A DNA stretch of 64,000 bases from Ceratotherium simum simum (Eukaryota > Chordata > Mammalia > Perissodactyla > Rhinocerotidae): the NCBI RefSeq assembly GCF_000283155.1, contig NW_004454229.1, positions 6,013,439-6,077,438 on the forward strand, read 5' to 3'. A program made the translations under genes and the position numbers. This document shows, piece by piece, positions 9,860-20,689 of the stretch. The notes beneath the pieces were generated by a model. That model saw only the letters and a list, made by a program, of their open reading frames with translations. It searched no databases and was not told the DNA's origin. Every line of letters begins with the position of its first letter. The first letter of the stretch is position 1.

Positions 9860-10640
9860 TTCTCCAGGGCCTGCCAGTCACCGGGCCTTACCACACATCT
9901 GCTGAACCAAATTCTGGGTAGTTCCTGCCTGCGCCCTGATTCCAGGTCCCACAACCACGGCCACGCGTGAGTCTTGAACAACTCATTACCTGAGCAGCCC
10001 GGGAGGCAGAGGTTAAGAAAACCACAGAGCTGAGCGCTCCACTGTCCCGGGAGGGGGAGGAGGGAGAGCCATCGGCACATGTGAGCAGCAGATGGTCAGC
10101 CCGGCCGATCAGGAGGGCTCTATTTCAGTGACAATTCATTTTCAGTAATTATCCTTCTCTCCTTTAAAGTCACCTAAGGCAGCCCTTGTGGGCACAGCGG
10201 ACCTCTTCCCTGGGCGAACTTTCAAGTTATTTGCACTTTTGGAGATGCGTAGAATTAAAAGCAGATGTGCCAAATTGAGCCTCCCGCTTGCCCCCCCATC
10301 TCTGATTTTTTCCCTGCCGGCCCACTGTAAATGTTTTTAAAATGGGACCCCGGTACTCGACATGTCAAACAGCCGAATTCAAGGTAGAGGAGGCTGCCAG
10401 CACGGAAGACGGATGAAATTTAAAATCCCTTTCGACAGATTAACTAGAGACACTTTGAAGCCATAAATCATGCAGACAGTCTAGAAGAAGCTAATAATGG
10501 ATTTTGGGTTTGTTCATATTTATTATCTCAAAGAGATAGCAGAATGCAGGGCCAATGCGCCTGGCTGGGAAATCCACTGGGGAATTCCTAAGGCTGATTA
10601 TCAACCAGACAAGAGGTGGGACGGGAAGGGAGGAGGGACA
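9860..10640. promoter_or_regulatory. Repeat-free unique block; candidate conserved noncoding element at 10090-10600
   Basis: No transposon family is recognisable across this interval. From about 10110 the sequence is rich in homeodomain-like and AT motifs (attcattttcagtaattatc, agctaataatggattttggg, tatttattatctcaaagaga), and it keeps several intact long AT words. Such composition, flanked on both sides by old repeats but free of them inside, is typical of deeply conserved enhancers. The function is inference: no alignment is available here. It could equally be unconstrained unique DNA. Confidence 0.35.
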
Positions 10641-10850
10641 TAAGAACCAGCATCAATGATGGACCTGCGTGTGCCAGGCACTGGGCTTGGCATAACTTGT
10701 TTTGTTTAAGCCACAATGCCAACCATATGAAGAAGACAATACTGTCCCCAAGTTATGGATGAGGACTCTAAGATGCTCCAAGATAACTTGTTCCAGGCCA
10801 TAGAGCCCGGCCTTTCTGACTCTGAAGCTCTGCTCTTCCTACCCGACAGA
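10640..10850 (-). mobile_element. MIR SINE, antisense
   Basis: tgcgtgtgccaggcactggg, then cccaagttatggatgaggac, then cagagcccggc-type sequence follow the antisense MIR order. Confidence 0.75.
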
Positions 10851-10892
10851 ATATAGGAAAAGAGACGGCCTAATGCGAGAGTACAGAGGACC

Positions 10893-10935
10893 TGAGAGAG
10901 AGACAGACAGCAGACAGACAGACAGACAGACAGCA
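10893..10935 (+). repeat. (GACA)n microsatellite
   Basis: A GA run is followed by about eight copies of the GACA/CAGA unit with one interruption (agacagacagcagacagaca). Confidence 0.9.
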
Positions 10936-11304
10936 GGGGCATGATCTCCCGCATCTGGGGGGCCAGTCCCCCATGTGACCTGTGCCCTTTTCCACTGCTG
11001 GTCCTTTAGACTTGCTGTGGCCCCCACTCGGGGGGCCTTCAGAGGTCATTTCCTGAACTCATGCTCATGTCAGGACTTGCCCTGGGTCTGTGACCTCAAG
11101 AACATGCCCTGAATTACAGCATTCTTGTGTTTGTCTTATTTGTCCCCAGAGGGCTTGCCTCAAGTAAATAGGACCTTATCCATCCCTATGTCCTCCCATG
11201 CCACACAGGAGATGCTCAACACTGTTTCAGCCAAATTCCCCGATGCCTCAGCACCCTGAGCACCAGCATCACATCTCCCAGGGCAGGGGGAGGGATGGCC
11301 AGGA
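10936..11304. other. Unassigned sequence
   Basis: No gene or confident repeat. The segment near 11180-11225 (cctcccatgccacacaggag) has a weak L2-tail look. Confidence 0.35.
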
Positions 11305-11545
11305 GAGGAAGCTAATATTTATGGAGCACCTCACTGAGTCATTCGACACACATGCTCTGAGTGCCCTCTCTATACCAGCACCAGGGACAGAACCAGGAAC
11401 CAGACACAGTGCCAACAAGGAGCTTGCACCTGAGGACCTGGCATTGTATACATTAACTTAACCCTACCAACCTGGGGGAGGGGTAATTACCCCCACCTAC
11501 CAGACAAGGAACCTGAGGATCAGAAGGTGCAGCCACAATCTCGTG
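11305..11545 (-). mobile_element. MIR SINE, antisense
   Basis: gctaatatttatggagcacc, then tacattaacttaaccctacc, then accagacaaggaacctgagg follow the antisense MIR order, including the 3' part. Confidence 0.8.
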
Positions 11546-11644
11546 GGACGCGCACCCAGGTCCCCACCGCCCCGCTGCTCCTCCGCACAGGCCCTCCCTG
11601 CACCATCCAAGCCTATCCCACTCGCCAACTTAGCAGGTCCAAAC

Positions 11645-11715
11645 ACAGTCTACTGTGTGCTCAGCACCAGGCAGCCAGGGCTACAAAATGCAGGGTGGGG
11701 ACAAGATGGATTTAA
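11645..11715 (-). mobile_element. L2 3' end, antisense, short
   Basis: tctactgtgtgctcagcacc followed by caggcagccagggc is a short antisense L2 3' motif. Confidence 0.4.
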
Positions 11716-11859
11716 TGACCAAAGGCTCAAATACATGGGCAGGACACAACACTCTGAGAGGTCAGAAGCAGCGGCCGTGGGGGAAGGCTCCCAGGGCAGA
11801 GGACAGAGTCCCGGCTCTCCTGTTTACAATTCTCAACGACTCCCTGTCCACAGCAGTGG

Positions 11860-12000
11860 GCCCTGGCACATCAGAACCACCTGGAGGACTTTTGAAAAAT
11901 ATATCTGGGCCCTGGCCTAGATATATCAAGTCAGAACCTCAGGGGATACGGGCAGGGAAGCTGGACTTTCATGAGATCCATCTGCTCCAGCGGGTCCTGC
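11860..12000. mobile_element. hAT-Charlie element, MER20-like
   Basis: atcagaaccacctggaggac, then tatctgggccctggcctaga, then agtcagaacctcaggggata and gctggactttcatgagatcc match the order of a MER20-type nonautonomous DNA transposon. The termini are eroded. Confidence 0.6.
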
Positions 12001-12146
12001 TGCAGCCAGCCTGGTGCCAGCCCGGCCTCAAGTCTGCACCACCAAACTGCAAGAGAAAGTCACACCTCTTTGGCCTGACACATTCAAGGCCCTTCACAGC
12101 CTGGTTCCAAACCACCTATCCGGTCTGATCTGCCAGGACGGCACAC
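12000..12146 (+). mobile_element. L2 LINE, sense, left of a microsatellite
   Basis: The block ttcaaggcccttcacagcct, then ggttccaaaccacctatccg is sense L2 ORF2. It is interrupted by a CA tract and continues beyond it. Confidence 0.65.
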
Positions 12147-12148
12147 AT

Positions 12149-12185
<37 letters not shown>
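12147..12185 (+). repeat. (CA)n microsatellite
   Basis: About 16 uninterrupted CA units follow a catgtac lead. It lies inside an L2 relic. Confidence 0.95.
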
Positions 12186-12470
12186 CACGCACCAGTCACA
12201 TAGTCCAGGCCTAAGGGCTATTTAACATTCCCCTCATATGCCCTGAATGCATATCTCTACCCTCACCCCATGCTTTACGCTGACCCCTCTCCTGAAATGC
12301 CTGTCTACCCACTTCAACCTGGTGAACTCATTCCGACTTATCCTTCAAGGCCCAGCTCAAACGTCTCCTCCCTGAAGCCCTCCCGGATCTCCTCTGCACT
12401 TCACAGCCTCATGAATAAGCCTCCACAGGACCCCAGCTGTCCCCATCACTGGAAGGTTGGCTCCTCAGGA
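12186..12470 (+). mobile_element. L2 LINE, sense, right of the microsatellite
   Basis: gacttatccttcaaggccca, then ctcaaacgtctcctccctga, then gaagccctcccggatctcct are consecutive L2 3' ORF2 motifs. Confidence 0.8.
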
Positions 12471-12569
12471 CCTCCCTCTGGTTCTCCCTCTAGCCTGACT
12501 TCCTGGCCCAGTGCCTGGCTCAGACGCTGCCCTGGAGACGAATGAGGCAAAGAGAGGAAGGGGAGGCAT

Positions 12570-12935
12570 CACTGGGCTCCTTGCTCCGCTTTCCCTGCCA
12601 CGATGCGGCCACACTGGCCTCATCCCACACCGGGAGCTCGGTCCTCCTTCCGGGCCTTTGCACCAGCTGTTCCCTCTGCCTGACGTGCTCTGCCCCGGAT
12701 GCTCATGGATGGCGGCTTCCCACCACTCAGATCTCACCTCCTGCGAGAGGCCTTCCCAACCTTCCCCAGACCCCATCACTCGCTCTTCCCTCATTGGCTT
12801 CCTTTCTCTCCTCAGCACACACTGTTACCTCCACAACACTCTATTTGCTCACTGTCTGTCTGCCCCACTTGCACACAGGCCCCATGAGGGCAGAGACTCT
12901 CTCTGGACTCAGTAAACATTTGCTAAATCAAATGG
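12570..12935 (+). mobile_element. L2 LINE 3' end, sense, separate copy
   Basis: cctttgcaccagctgttccc, then gatctcacctcctgcgagag and gaggccttcccaaccttccc, then catgagggcagagactctct and gtaaacatttgctaaatca run in L2 order to the 3' terminus. It is among the best preserved L2 3' ends here. Confidence 0.9.
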
Positions 12936-13140
12936 GCTCTGGAAAGCCTGGAGAGCCTTCTCGATCATTCCTGCACACACACAGGCTTTCAGAAAGCCTC
13001 CGAGACCAGTCAATATGGGAGCCTCGGGTTTTCCTTTCCAAGATACACATATATACAGCCGACTGTACATGTTCATTTGTGATGAATTTTGGGGGAAAAA
13101 TCTTCGAAAATTAAAAAAATTCCATAATCCCATCTCTCAG
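12936..13140. other. Unassigned sequence
   Basis: No gene or confident repeat identified between the L2 and the antisense L1. Confidence 0.35.
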
Positions 13141-13635
13141 ACTGCTAAGAATTTTTTCCTTTTTTTTCTATTGTGTTAAAATACACACAACATAAAATTT
13201 ACCATCATAACCATTTTTAAGGGTACACTTCAGTGGTATTAAATACATTCACATTGTTGTTCAGTCATCATCACCATCCATCTGCAGAACTCTTTCCATC
13301 TTGTAAAACTGAAACTCTGTCCCCATTAAACAATTCTCCATTCCCCTCTCCCCTCAGCCTCTGGCAACCACTGTTCTACTTTCTGTCTCTACGATTTTGA
13401 CTACTCTAAGTACCTCATATAAGTGGAATCATACAGTATTTGTCTTTTTGTGACTGGCTTGTTTCACTTAGCATAATGTCCTCAAGGTTCATCCATGTTG
13501 TAGCATATTGCAGAATTTCCTTCCTTTTGAAGGGTGAATAAGATTCCATTGTTATGTATATACCACATTTTGGTAATCCATTCATTGCTCGATAGACACT
13601 TGGGTTGATCCCTCAGACTGTTTAGATTTGAATAT
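13141..13635 (-). mobile_element. L1 LINE 3' UTR/ORF2 tail, antisense
   Basis: It starts with a T-rich tract (antisense poly-A) and contains cccctcagcctctggcaacc, agtggaatcatacagtattt, gtgactggcttgtttcactt and attccattgttatgtatata. This is the antisense order of an older (L1M-type) L1 3' region. The LTR at 13636 interrupts it. Confidence 0.85.
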
Positions 13636-14055
13636 TGTGGGAGTTAATAAAAAACCTTAACTAAATTGGAGTCAGGAAGGGGGAGCTCTGGTGCCCTATC
13701 ACACATCATCAGCTACTCCAAACGGGAAGAGAGGTTGGTTTACCTCTCCAAGTGGAAGTACAACTACTCTACTACTGAAGGAAGATGTCTCTCCCCACCC
13801 GGCAACAGCCCAGCCAATGAGAAGTGCTGCAGCTCAGTCAACGAGAAGCTGTTGCCCCCCTGAACTGTTACTTCCCCCAGTGAGCTTTCCTTTAGAACAG
13901 CCCCTCCCTACTCTCCCTTTTTCTCTATAAAAGCAGCCCCCCGTCCTTGTTTGTTGGATTTGCCTATAGCCTGCCATAGCATGCACACCCCGAATTGCAA
14001 TTCTTTTGGCTATTCATGAATAAACTCATTTTGAGGTTTTTCAAATCAACAATAT
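13632..14055 (+). repeat. 4-base target-site duplication (ATAT) around an LTR
   Basis: ATAT at 13632-13635 and again at 14052-14055 directly flank an LTR that begins TGTG and ends AACA. A 4-base duplication is usual for class I (gammaretrovirus-like) integration. Confidence 0.75.
13636..14051 (+). mobile_element. Solo LTR of a class I (ERV1-type) endogenous retrovirus
   Basis: The unit of 416 bases begins with tgtgggagtt and ends with tcaaca, so it has the TGT...ACA termini of an LTR. It holds a CCAAT box at 13814-13818, a TATA box (tataaaag) at 13926-13933 and an AATAAA polyadenylation signal at 14019-14024, at the spacing expected for U3-R-U5. It is flanked by a 4-base ATAT duplication. 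There is no internal gag, pol or env next to it, so the provirus was lost by LTR-LTR recombination. It is inserted in antisense L1. I cannot name the subfamily. Confidence 0.85.
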
Positions 14056-15115
14056 GTTCATTTTTTTCACTACACCTATGTGTGTGATTGTGTCTGTGTA
14101 TACATACACACAGACATCATATACAAATATTTAACATCTCACTACCGATTGACATTTGTTAGTATCTGTTACACTAAATATCAAATGCATTTTTCCCTTG
14201 TCACTAAGAATTCTTCAAAAGCTCCCCTTTTGAATGGCTGCATAGTATTCTCTCACGGGATTGCACCATAATTTACTTAGCAATTCTCTGTTGTTAGACA
14301 TTTAGCTTGTTTCCAATTTTTTGCTATTATAAATAATGCTGTGATAAGCACCCTTGAACATAAATCACTGTCTGCATCTCCGAATGCTTCCTCAGGATAA
14401 TTTCCAAGAAGAGGAATTCCTGGGTCAAAGAGACTGAATATTTTCCAGGCTCATGGAACTCACTGTCCGACTGCCCTCCAGAAAGACAGTCCTAATTTAC
14501 ACTCCCACCAGTGACTGGTGAGAGAGCCAACCTCAGTGCACAGCGCAACAAAGAACAATGGGATTTCCTTTATCTTTGCTAATTTGTGAGACTGAAATGA
14601 TGCTTCATTTTTATTTGGATTTTATTACTAGCGGGGGCAAATATTTGAAAATACTTTTTGGCTATCTGTATTTCTGCTTCTGTCAACTGCCAGTTCTTGT
14701 CCTTTCTCCATTTTTCTTAACATTTTGGGGTGGCTTTTTTTATGTATTAAGGATATCAGGCTTGCTCCTTGTAGCAAATACTTTTCTCAATTTGTTTATT
14801 GCCTTTTATTGTGGTTTATAAATTTTTACATGTACAAATGTCCTAAATTTTCATGTAGTTGTACCTAACGGTCTTTAGTTGAGATCATTTCCATGGGCTT
14901 TATGTAAAGCTAGTCCCTTTCCAACCAGACATAAGATAAATATTTCCCCATAATACCTTCTAATTTTTTCTGTGGCTTCATTTTTCACACTTAACTCCTT
15001 AATCCATCTGGAATGTATTTTGCAGGATAATGTAGGTGAGGATTTAACTTTATTTTTTTCCCCAAATAGTTAACCAATTGTCCCCATCTGTGTTATTTTT
15101 TTCAAGACCCGTATG
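14056..15115 (-). mobile_element. Older L1 (L1M-type) LINE 3' region, antisense
   Basis: aatggctgcatagtattctc, then ataatttacttagcaattct, then attataaataatgctgtgat, and later tccttaatccatctggaatg with gttaaccaattgtccccatc, form the antisense order of an old L1M 3' UTR and ORF2 tail. It covers the same part as 13485-13630, so two different L1 copies are present. Confidence 0.8.
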
Positions 15116-15195
15116 GCAGGGTTTCTACCATCTCCCTAAGTAGCACCATAGCATAATAAGAATCACAAATATCACATGTGTACTTACACTTTACA
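15116..15195. other. Unassigned sequence
   Basis: No feature recognised. Confidence 0.35.
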
Positions 15196-15827
15196 AAACA
15201 TTATTCATTCATCATTCATTCATCACGTTTTTGGTGAGCGCCTGCTATGCACTAGGGACTATTCTAAGTGCTAGGAATTTATACAGCAGTGAACAAAACA
15301 GAGAATAATCTCCACTCTCGTGGAGCACACCTTCTAACGGGGGATGTAAAATAAACAAAATAAATAAGTAAATTATACAGAATGTTAGTGGTAAGGGGAA
15401 AATAAAACAGGAAGAGGGACAGAAAGTGTCTGAGGGGAGGATGCACTTCTACACAGGATGTCCAGGGAAGGCCTCCCTGAGAAGTCTCACTGGATCAGGA
15501 CCTGCCGCAGGTGAGGGGTTGAGCCATGTGCCTGTCTGGGCTTGGGGGGAGGACGTTCCAGGCAGAGGAAACAGCTAGTGCCAAGGCCCTGAGGCAGCAG
15601 GAGACCTGACATGTCCCAGGATCAGCAAGAAGCCAGTGTGGCTGGAGTGGAGTAAGCCTGAGGGAACGAAGGAGGAGCTGAGACGAGAGGATGAGGGAGG
15701 GGTGTGTTGTGTGTATCACGTAGGGCCTCACTGGCCTTTGGACAGATCTTGCTTTACCTCCACATCTGGATAAGATAAGGAGTTTGGGTGAGTTTTAAGC
15801 AGAAGAGCAACATTACTAGCGTTTTTG
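15196..15827 (-). mobile_element. Long L2 LINE, antisense, 3' part
   Basis: It begins with the antisense 3' tail (attcattcatcattcattc), followed by gcagtgaacaaaacagagaa, then gaaggcctccctgagaagtc, then cttggggggaggacgttcca and ccaaggccctgaggcagca, then gccagtgtggctggagtgga. It is the longest L2 here and continues to 17240, interrupted once by a DNA transposon. Confidence 0.9.
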
Positions 15828-16040
15828 CAAACGGTTTGTCAACGCCAGCACTACTGACAGTTGGGGCTGGGTATTTCTTGCTCTGCGGGCTGTCTTATGT
15901 ATTGCAGGATGCTGAGCGGCACCCCCAGTAGCTCGTGTGTGTGCACACCCACACACGCAACTGTGACAATCCTTAGAATGTCTCCAGACAGTGCCAAATG
16001 TTCCCTGGGGGGCAAAACAGCCGCCAGGTGAGAACTACTG
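15828..16040 (-). mobile_element. MER5A-like hAT-Charlie element nested in L2
   Basis: ctactgacagttggggctgg, then ttgcaggatgctgagcggca, then aatgtctccagacagtgcca and ctggggggcaaaacagccgc, ending ggtgagaactactg, match MER5A in reverse. L2 sequence breaks off at gcgtttttg and resumes at ctttaacaggatcactcc. Its 8-base target duplication is no longer clear. Confidence 0.85.
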
Positions 16041-17240
16041 CTTTAACAGGATCACTCCGGCTGCTGTGCTGATGCAGCAAAGGCAGAGACAGAGAAACCA
16101 GCCAAGAGGCTCCTGCAGTCGGTCACTGAGAGACAACGGTGGCTTCAGCCAGGGAGGTGAGAAGTCATGGACTGTGGATGTACTGTGGGTGTAGAGGCAT
16201 CGGGACTTACTGACAGATCAGCTGTAGGGAACGAGAGAAAGAAAACATCGAGATGACACCAAGGAAGATCTATAAGGATGGAGCTGCCATCCACTGAGAT
16301 GGGGAACAAAGGAGAAGGACCAGAGTCTCAAGAGCTCAGCTCTGGTCGTGTAAGTTTGAGACACTTTTTAGACGTGCAAATGGAGATGGTGAAGAGCAAC
16401 CAGATTTACAGGTCTGGAGTTTAGGGGCTGGATCAGGGACCGGGACATAACTTTGGATCAACAGCAAATCAGTGGTGTCTGAAATGCAGTGGTACAGGGT
16501 GAGACCACCCAGGGAGTGAGTGTAAACAGAAGAGAAAGTGGTCCAGGGACTAGGCGCTGGGTGCACCAATGTTCAGAGGTCAGGGAGCCAAGGACGAGTG
16601 GCCAGAGGAGGAGGAGGAAGTGTTCCAACGCTGCAAGAAGGCAGTGTTTCAAGGAGGAGAGAGCGATCAACTGCGTCCAGGGCTGCTGACAAGACAACTA
16701 AAATGAGGACTGAGAGTCGTCCACTGGACCTGGCCACGTGGAAGTCACTAGAAACCTTGACAAGAGCCGTCAAGGTTGCGTCGCAACCTTACACACCCAA
16801 CCCTAAAGGGGGAGGGGGTGATGCTTCTGGAGCACCCTTGACCAGGGGGTATGGGCGCCGGAGAAGAAATGCTTCCCCTGTGACAGCGCCCTGGGAGGCA
16901 CTGTAAAGCCCCTCAGAAGGGGCAGCAGCTCAGTAACGCAGCCTTGCGCTGGCTCTCCCCGGGCCCTGTTTCCTGCCCCCATCCCTCATCTTTTCCTGGG
17001 ATCACTTCCCAAGGAAACGACCCGCGCCAGAGCATGACAGGCTCTGCCTTCAGGGGAAGCCGGGCTAAGACGAAGGGGAAGGAGAGAAAGGAGAAGGAGG
17101 CTGGAGTGGATATGGAGTCAAGAGAGGGCTTTGGTGTGGGTTTTTTTAAGCTGTTAAAAATAATAGCAGGCTTGTAAGCTGATGGGAATGATCCAGGAGG
17201 GAGGCAAAAATTGATGCAAGAGGAGAGGAGAGAATTGCTG
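16041..17240 (-). mobile_element. Long L2 LINE, antisense, ORF2 part
   Basis: taacaggatcactccggctg, then actgagatggggaacaaagg, then gacgtgcaaatggagatggt, then gtgtttcaaggaggagagag, and agaattgctggagaagggg follow L2 ORF2 in reverse. With 15196-15827 it makes about 1.8 kb of L2, an unusually long single copy for such an old family. Confidence 0.9.
16573..16773 (-). pseudogene. L2 reverse-transcriptase fragment
   Basis: The minus-strand frame reads LSVLILVVLSAALDAVDRSLL. This corresponds to the conserved CR1/L2-clade reverse-transcriptase motif LSAAFDTVDHSLL, with D, V and L anchors retained. The motif lies near palm motif A. Stops on both sides, and decay of the catalytic neighbourhood, show a dead fragment. 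Confidence 0.8.
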
Positions 17241-17244
17241 GAGA

Positions 17245-18790
17245 AGGGGTAAGCAAGAGGAGGGTCCACAGTCATATGTACACAACTGATCATGTACTGG
17301 GCCACAAAGCAAGTCGCACTAAATTTCAAAGGACTGAAATGAACAGAACATGTTCTCTGACCACAATATAAAAGATAGTTAGAAATTTCATAGTTTGGAA
17401 ATTAAGAAATATATGCCCCATAAGCATGGGTCAAAAATATAATGGAAATTAGAAAATATTTTGAACTGATTCATAATGACAACTCTACATATAAAAACTT
17501 GTGGGATGCTACTGAAGCAGTACTTAAGAAAAATTTATGGTTTGTAATGTTTTAAACGCATTTGTTAGAAAAGAAGTGTTGAGATTTAATGAGCTAAATA
17601 TCCATTTCAAGATGTTAAAAAAAAAAGAGCAAAATAAAGCAGAAAGAGAAATTATAAAGATACAGGCAGAAATGAATAATATAGAAAATATACACACACA
17701 TGCATACACACAAGAGGGGGGATCAATAAATTAGTCCAAAGTTCATTCTTTGAAACGATGACTAAGATTGACAAACAACCGACAGATCACAATAAAGAAT
17801 GAGGAGGAACAAATAACTAATATCAGGAATGAAAAATGAGACAACCCTTGATGCTACAGGCAATATAAAGATGTTTAGAGAATATTACAAATATCTTTAT
17901 GCCAATAATATTGAAACGTAGTCAAAATGGACAAATTCCTAGGTAAATATAAATTTTGGTAAATATAATTTACCAAAACTGATTAAAGAAGAAATAGAAA
18001 ACCTGAATAGTCCTATAGGCCTTCAAGTAATTGAATAAATGGTCTAAAACCTTCCTACAAAGAAAACTCTAGGTCCAGATGGCTTTTCCAGTGATTTCTT
18101 CCCAACACTCAAAGAAGAAATAATTCTAATCTTACACTTACTCTTACAGAAACTAGAAGAAGAGGGACTACTCCACAATCCACCGTATAAGGCTAGGAAA
18201 ACTCGGACACTAAGCCTGAAAACAGACAGCATGTGGAAGCAACGTCACAAGTTAATTTCATTCATGAACAGAGATGGGAAAATTCTAAATAAAATATTAA
18301 CAAATTGAATCCAGCAGTACGTAAATGGAGAAAATACATGATGGCCAGGTGGGGTATATCCAAGGAATTCAAAGTTGGTTTAACATTAGAAAATCATTTA
18401 ATGTGATTCACCACATTATTAAAAATAAAATGAGCATCTCAAACAATTGCAGAAAAAGCATTTGATAAAATTCAATACCCACTCATGATTTAAAAAGAAA
18501 ACTGTTAGCCAATCTGGAAAAGAAAAGAACTTCCTTAATATGATGAAGAGTATTTACCAACAGTCAACGGTAAAGCTCACAGTTAGTGGTGAAATGCTGA
18601 AAGCTTTCCCTTTGATACTGGAAGCAGACAAGGATGCCCCCCAGCCTTGTTTTCCATCCTCCATCCTGCACTCCTACTACATTATATACGATAGTCTATG
18701 TAATAATTTTATATATTACATTCTGGAGGTTCCAGCCAAAACGGAAAGGCAAGAACAAAGAAATAAAAAGATTTTGGATGTAGGAATACA
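17245..18790 (+). mobile_element. Old L1 LINE, ORF2 region, sense
   Basis: It contains tactgggccacaaagcaagt, then gaaatttcatagtttggaaa, then cttgtgggatgctactgaag, then aggtccagatggcttttcca and gcagaaaaagcatttgataa and ggatgccccccagccttgtt, in ORF2 order from the linker through the reverse transcriptase. All frames carry stops. It ends before the ORF2 C-terminus. Confidence 0.9.
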
Positions 18791-18794
18791 GCTG

Positions 18795-19175
18795 ACAACC
18801 ACACCCAGGTTCCTCTGATTCTAGCCCTCACAGAGTGCTCCCGCCTCTGATTCCAACCTGAGCTTTACCTGTCTCCAATCCTCCCCCTACTGCCTCTCTC
18901 CAACACTCAGCAAATGCTGGGCCTTCTGTGAACCCCTCATCACCTGACATTTCTGCCTCACGCTGCCCTGCACCTGTGCGTGTTTCTGACTCTCCTTCCC
19001 CACAGGTTGCATTCTGGAGGCAGGGACCATTCTCGCACGGCTCTGCGAGCTGCATGTCCCGACCTCAGCTCCAGGCCCTGGCGGACAGGACCAGGTCTGC
19101 CTCACGTGTACCCCTAGCCCCTCACATGCAGCAGGTCCCAGCCGGTGCTTGCCAAACAGTGAGTGAGTGAAGGGA
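18795..19175 (+). mobile_element. L2-like LINE 3' end, sense
   Basis: gcattctggaggcagggacc, then cagcaggtcccagccggtgc and gtgagtgagtgaagg follow the L2 3' terminal order. The upstream part is weaker. Confidence 0.55.
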
Positions 19176-19275
19176 ATGTGACAGCAGCAGCAGGATTCTT
19201 TCTCCCAGGCAGGGCCTTCCTACTGCACAGACACATATCAGCTTCTTCCTTTCCTCCTTAAGAGGCCATTCCCAT

Positions 19276-19470
19276 GGTTCTGCACTGAACAGCTACTCTG
19301 TACTGGCCCCATGCTGGGTGGGCCCTAGGGACCAAAGGGGCACACTGAGACCCAGACCCTCCCTAGTGGGCTGACAACGGCTACACGGGGTGATGGGAGC
19401 AAGAAGCTGCCTGACCCAGCCTGTAAGGTCAGGGAGGCTTCCTGGAGGAGGGGGCTTTTTCATTTTTAAA
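19276..19470 (-). mobile_element. L2 LINE 3' end, antisense
   Basis: actgaacagctactctgtac, then ccccatgctgggtgggccct, then gggaggcttcctggaggagg match an antisense L2 3' region. Confidence 0.6.
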
Positions 19471-19504
19471 ACTGTGCTAGAGACAATGAGTGGGTGTTAG
19501 TGTC

Positions 19505-19545
19505 TAACGGGGGGGGGGGACGTTTGGGGCTGGGGGGTAGAGACT
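19505..19545 (+). other. G-run cluster, G-quadruplex candidate
   Basis: A run of about 10 Gs is followed by ggggctgggggg in a short span. Three runs, the first long enough to count twice, make quadruplex folding possible. This is composition only. Confidence 0.4.
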
Positions 19546-19885
19546 GTGAGAGTCAGCAGGGAGCAATAAGACCAGAGACATCGCTCCTATAGTGTGTGCA
19601 ACTGTGCACCGTCCCCCCAGAAACGTACACAAACACATTCACAGTTTGTGCACGCACCTTGAAGCCCACCCTGGGATGGCAAAATCAAACTGTTCCAGAC
19701 TCAGGGGAAGAAGGCACAACCGAGTTTCATTCACTGTCCACTTTCACCCATGACCTTGGCCAGAATCCAAAATAATCACCCCAGGGCCAAAGCTGACCTC
19801 CCAGCTGGAACAGACACTCTACTGTCAATGTGTGAGGGTCCCGCCAAAGCCGTGGCCTTGCAGTGACTCCATCCCTCCGTGAGCA
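19546..19885. other. Unassigned sequence
   Basis: No gene or confident repeat. It includes short GT/CA-rich patches (tgtgcacgcacc). Confidence 0.35.
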
Positions 19886-19889
19886 GCAC

Positions 19890-20210
19890 CACAGCTCCCA
19901 GAATTGCTGAGCACCTACCAAGTGTCAGGCAGTGATGAGCAGACATGTGCCAAACAGGCCAGGGAGAGAAGAATGTTCCTGCAACAGGACACATGTGAGC
20001 AGAGGACACGGGCATGAGAGAACTTGGCATTCCAGGGGGCCTGGCTGGAGGATCCAATGCCAGGACACCGACTGGACATGCTCCGGAGAAGCTGGCCCCT
20101 GTGGGCCAGACCCCTGAGCCTGGATGCTATCCTGAGGGTGGAAGCAAGCCAGGATCAATTTGGGTTTAGAGCCATCACTCTGGTTGGGTGTGAAGAAGGA
20201 TCCATAACCA
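19890..20210 (-). mobile_element. L2 LINE, antisense
   Basis: ctgagcacctaccaagtgtc, then cattccagggggcctggctg, then tagagccatcactctggttg follow antisense L2 ORF2 and 3' motifs. Confidence 0.65.
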
Positions 20211-20685
20211 TGGTGGTACCCACGATGCTGTGCTCAAGACAGGCCTGACCCGGGAGAGGCAGTGTGTATGGGAGGGGGACCAAGAAAGGCATCTCTGGGG
20301 AAAGGGGGGGTCTCTTTGTTTCTTTTCATTTTAACAGATAATAACTACAGGCCTGCTTGGTGCTGGACACCAAAACTCCAAAGGCAAGAGGGCCCGCCGG
20401 CTCGTTAGCGTCACTGCTACTACAACGGGTGTCAGCTGCAGGAAGGAAAGACTGAGAAAACAGACATGAATCTAAAAGGACAGGCCTCCTCCAGGTCAGC
20501 TCAGGCCCAGCTGGTCAGGAGCGCAGGGTCCCACCTCAGCTGACAGACGAGGCCAAGACGCGCACGGGGGACCAGGGGCCGCTGCAGAGTCAGTCTGGAA
20601 GGTGCCACGCCAGTCCCGAGCCTGGTGTGTCCTCCCTCTTCCCCCAGCCCAGCTGCCGCCCAACCCCCAGGCCACTGAGGCCGCA
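20211..20685. other. Unassigned sequence
   Basis: No gene or confident repeat seen. Confidence 0.35.
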
Positions 20686-20689
20686 ATGG

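Noticed and set aside
9840..9865. Short CA run as a microsatellite
   Set aside because: Only a few units; too short to list.
12147..12214. THTHTH-rich peptides at CA tracts (also near 23.1 kb)
   Set aside because: Translations of microsatellites.
12542..13114. 190-codon plus-strand frame
   Set aside because: It lies almost entirely in an L2 3' end, outside the ORF2 reading frame.
13636..14051. Intact provirus
   Set aside because: Only one LTR and no internal coding sequence next to it.
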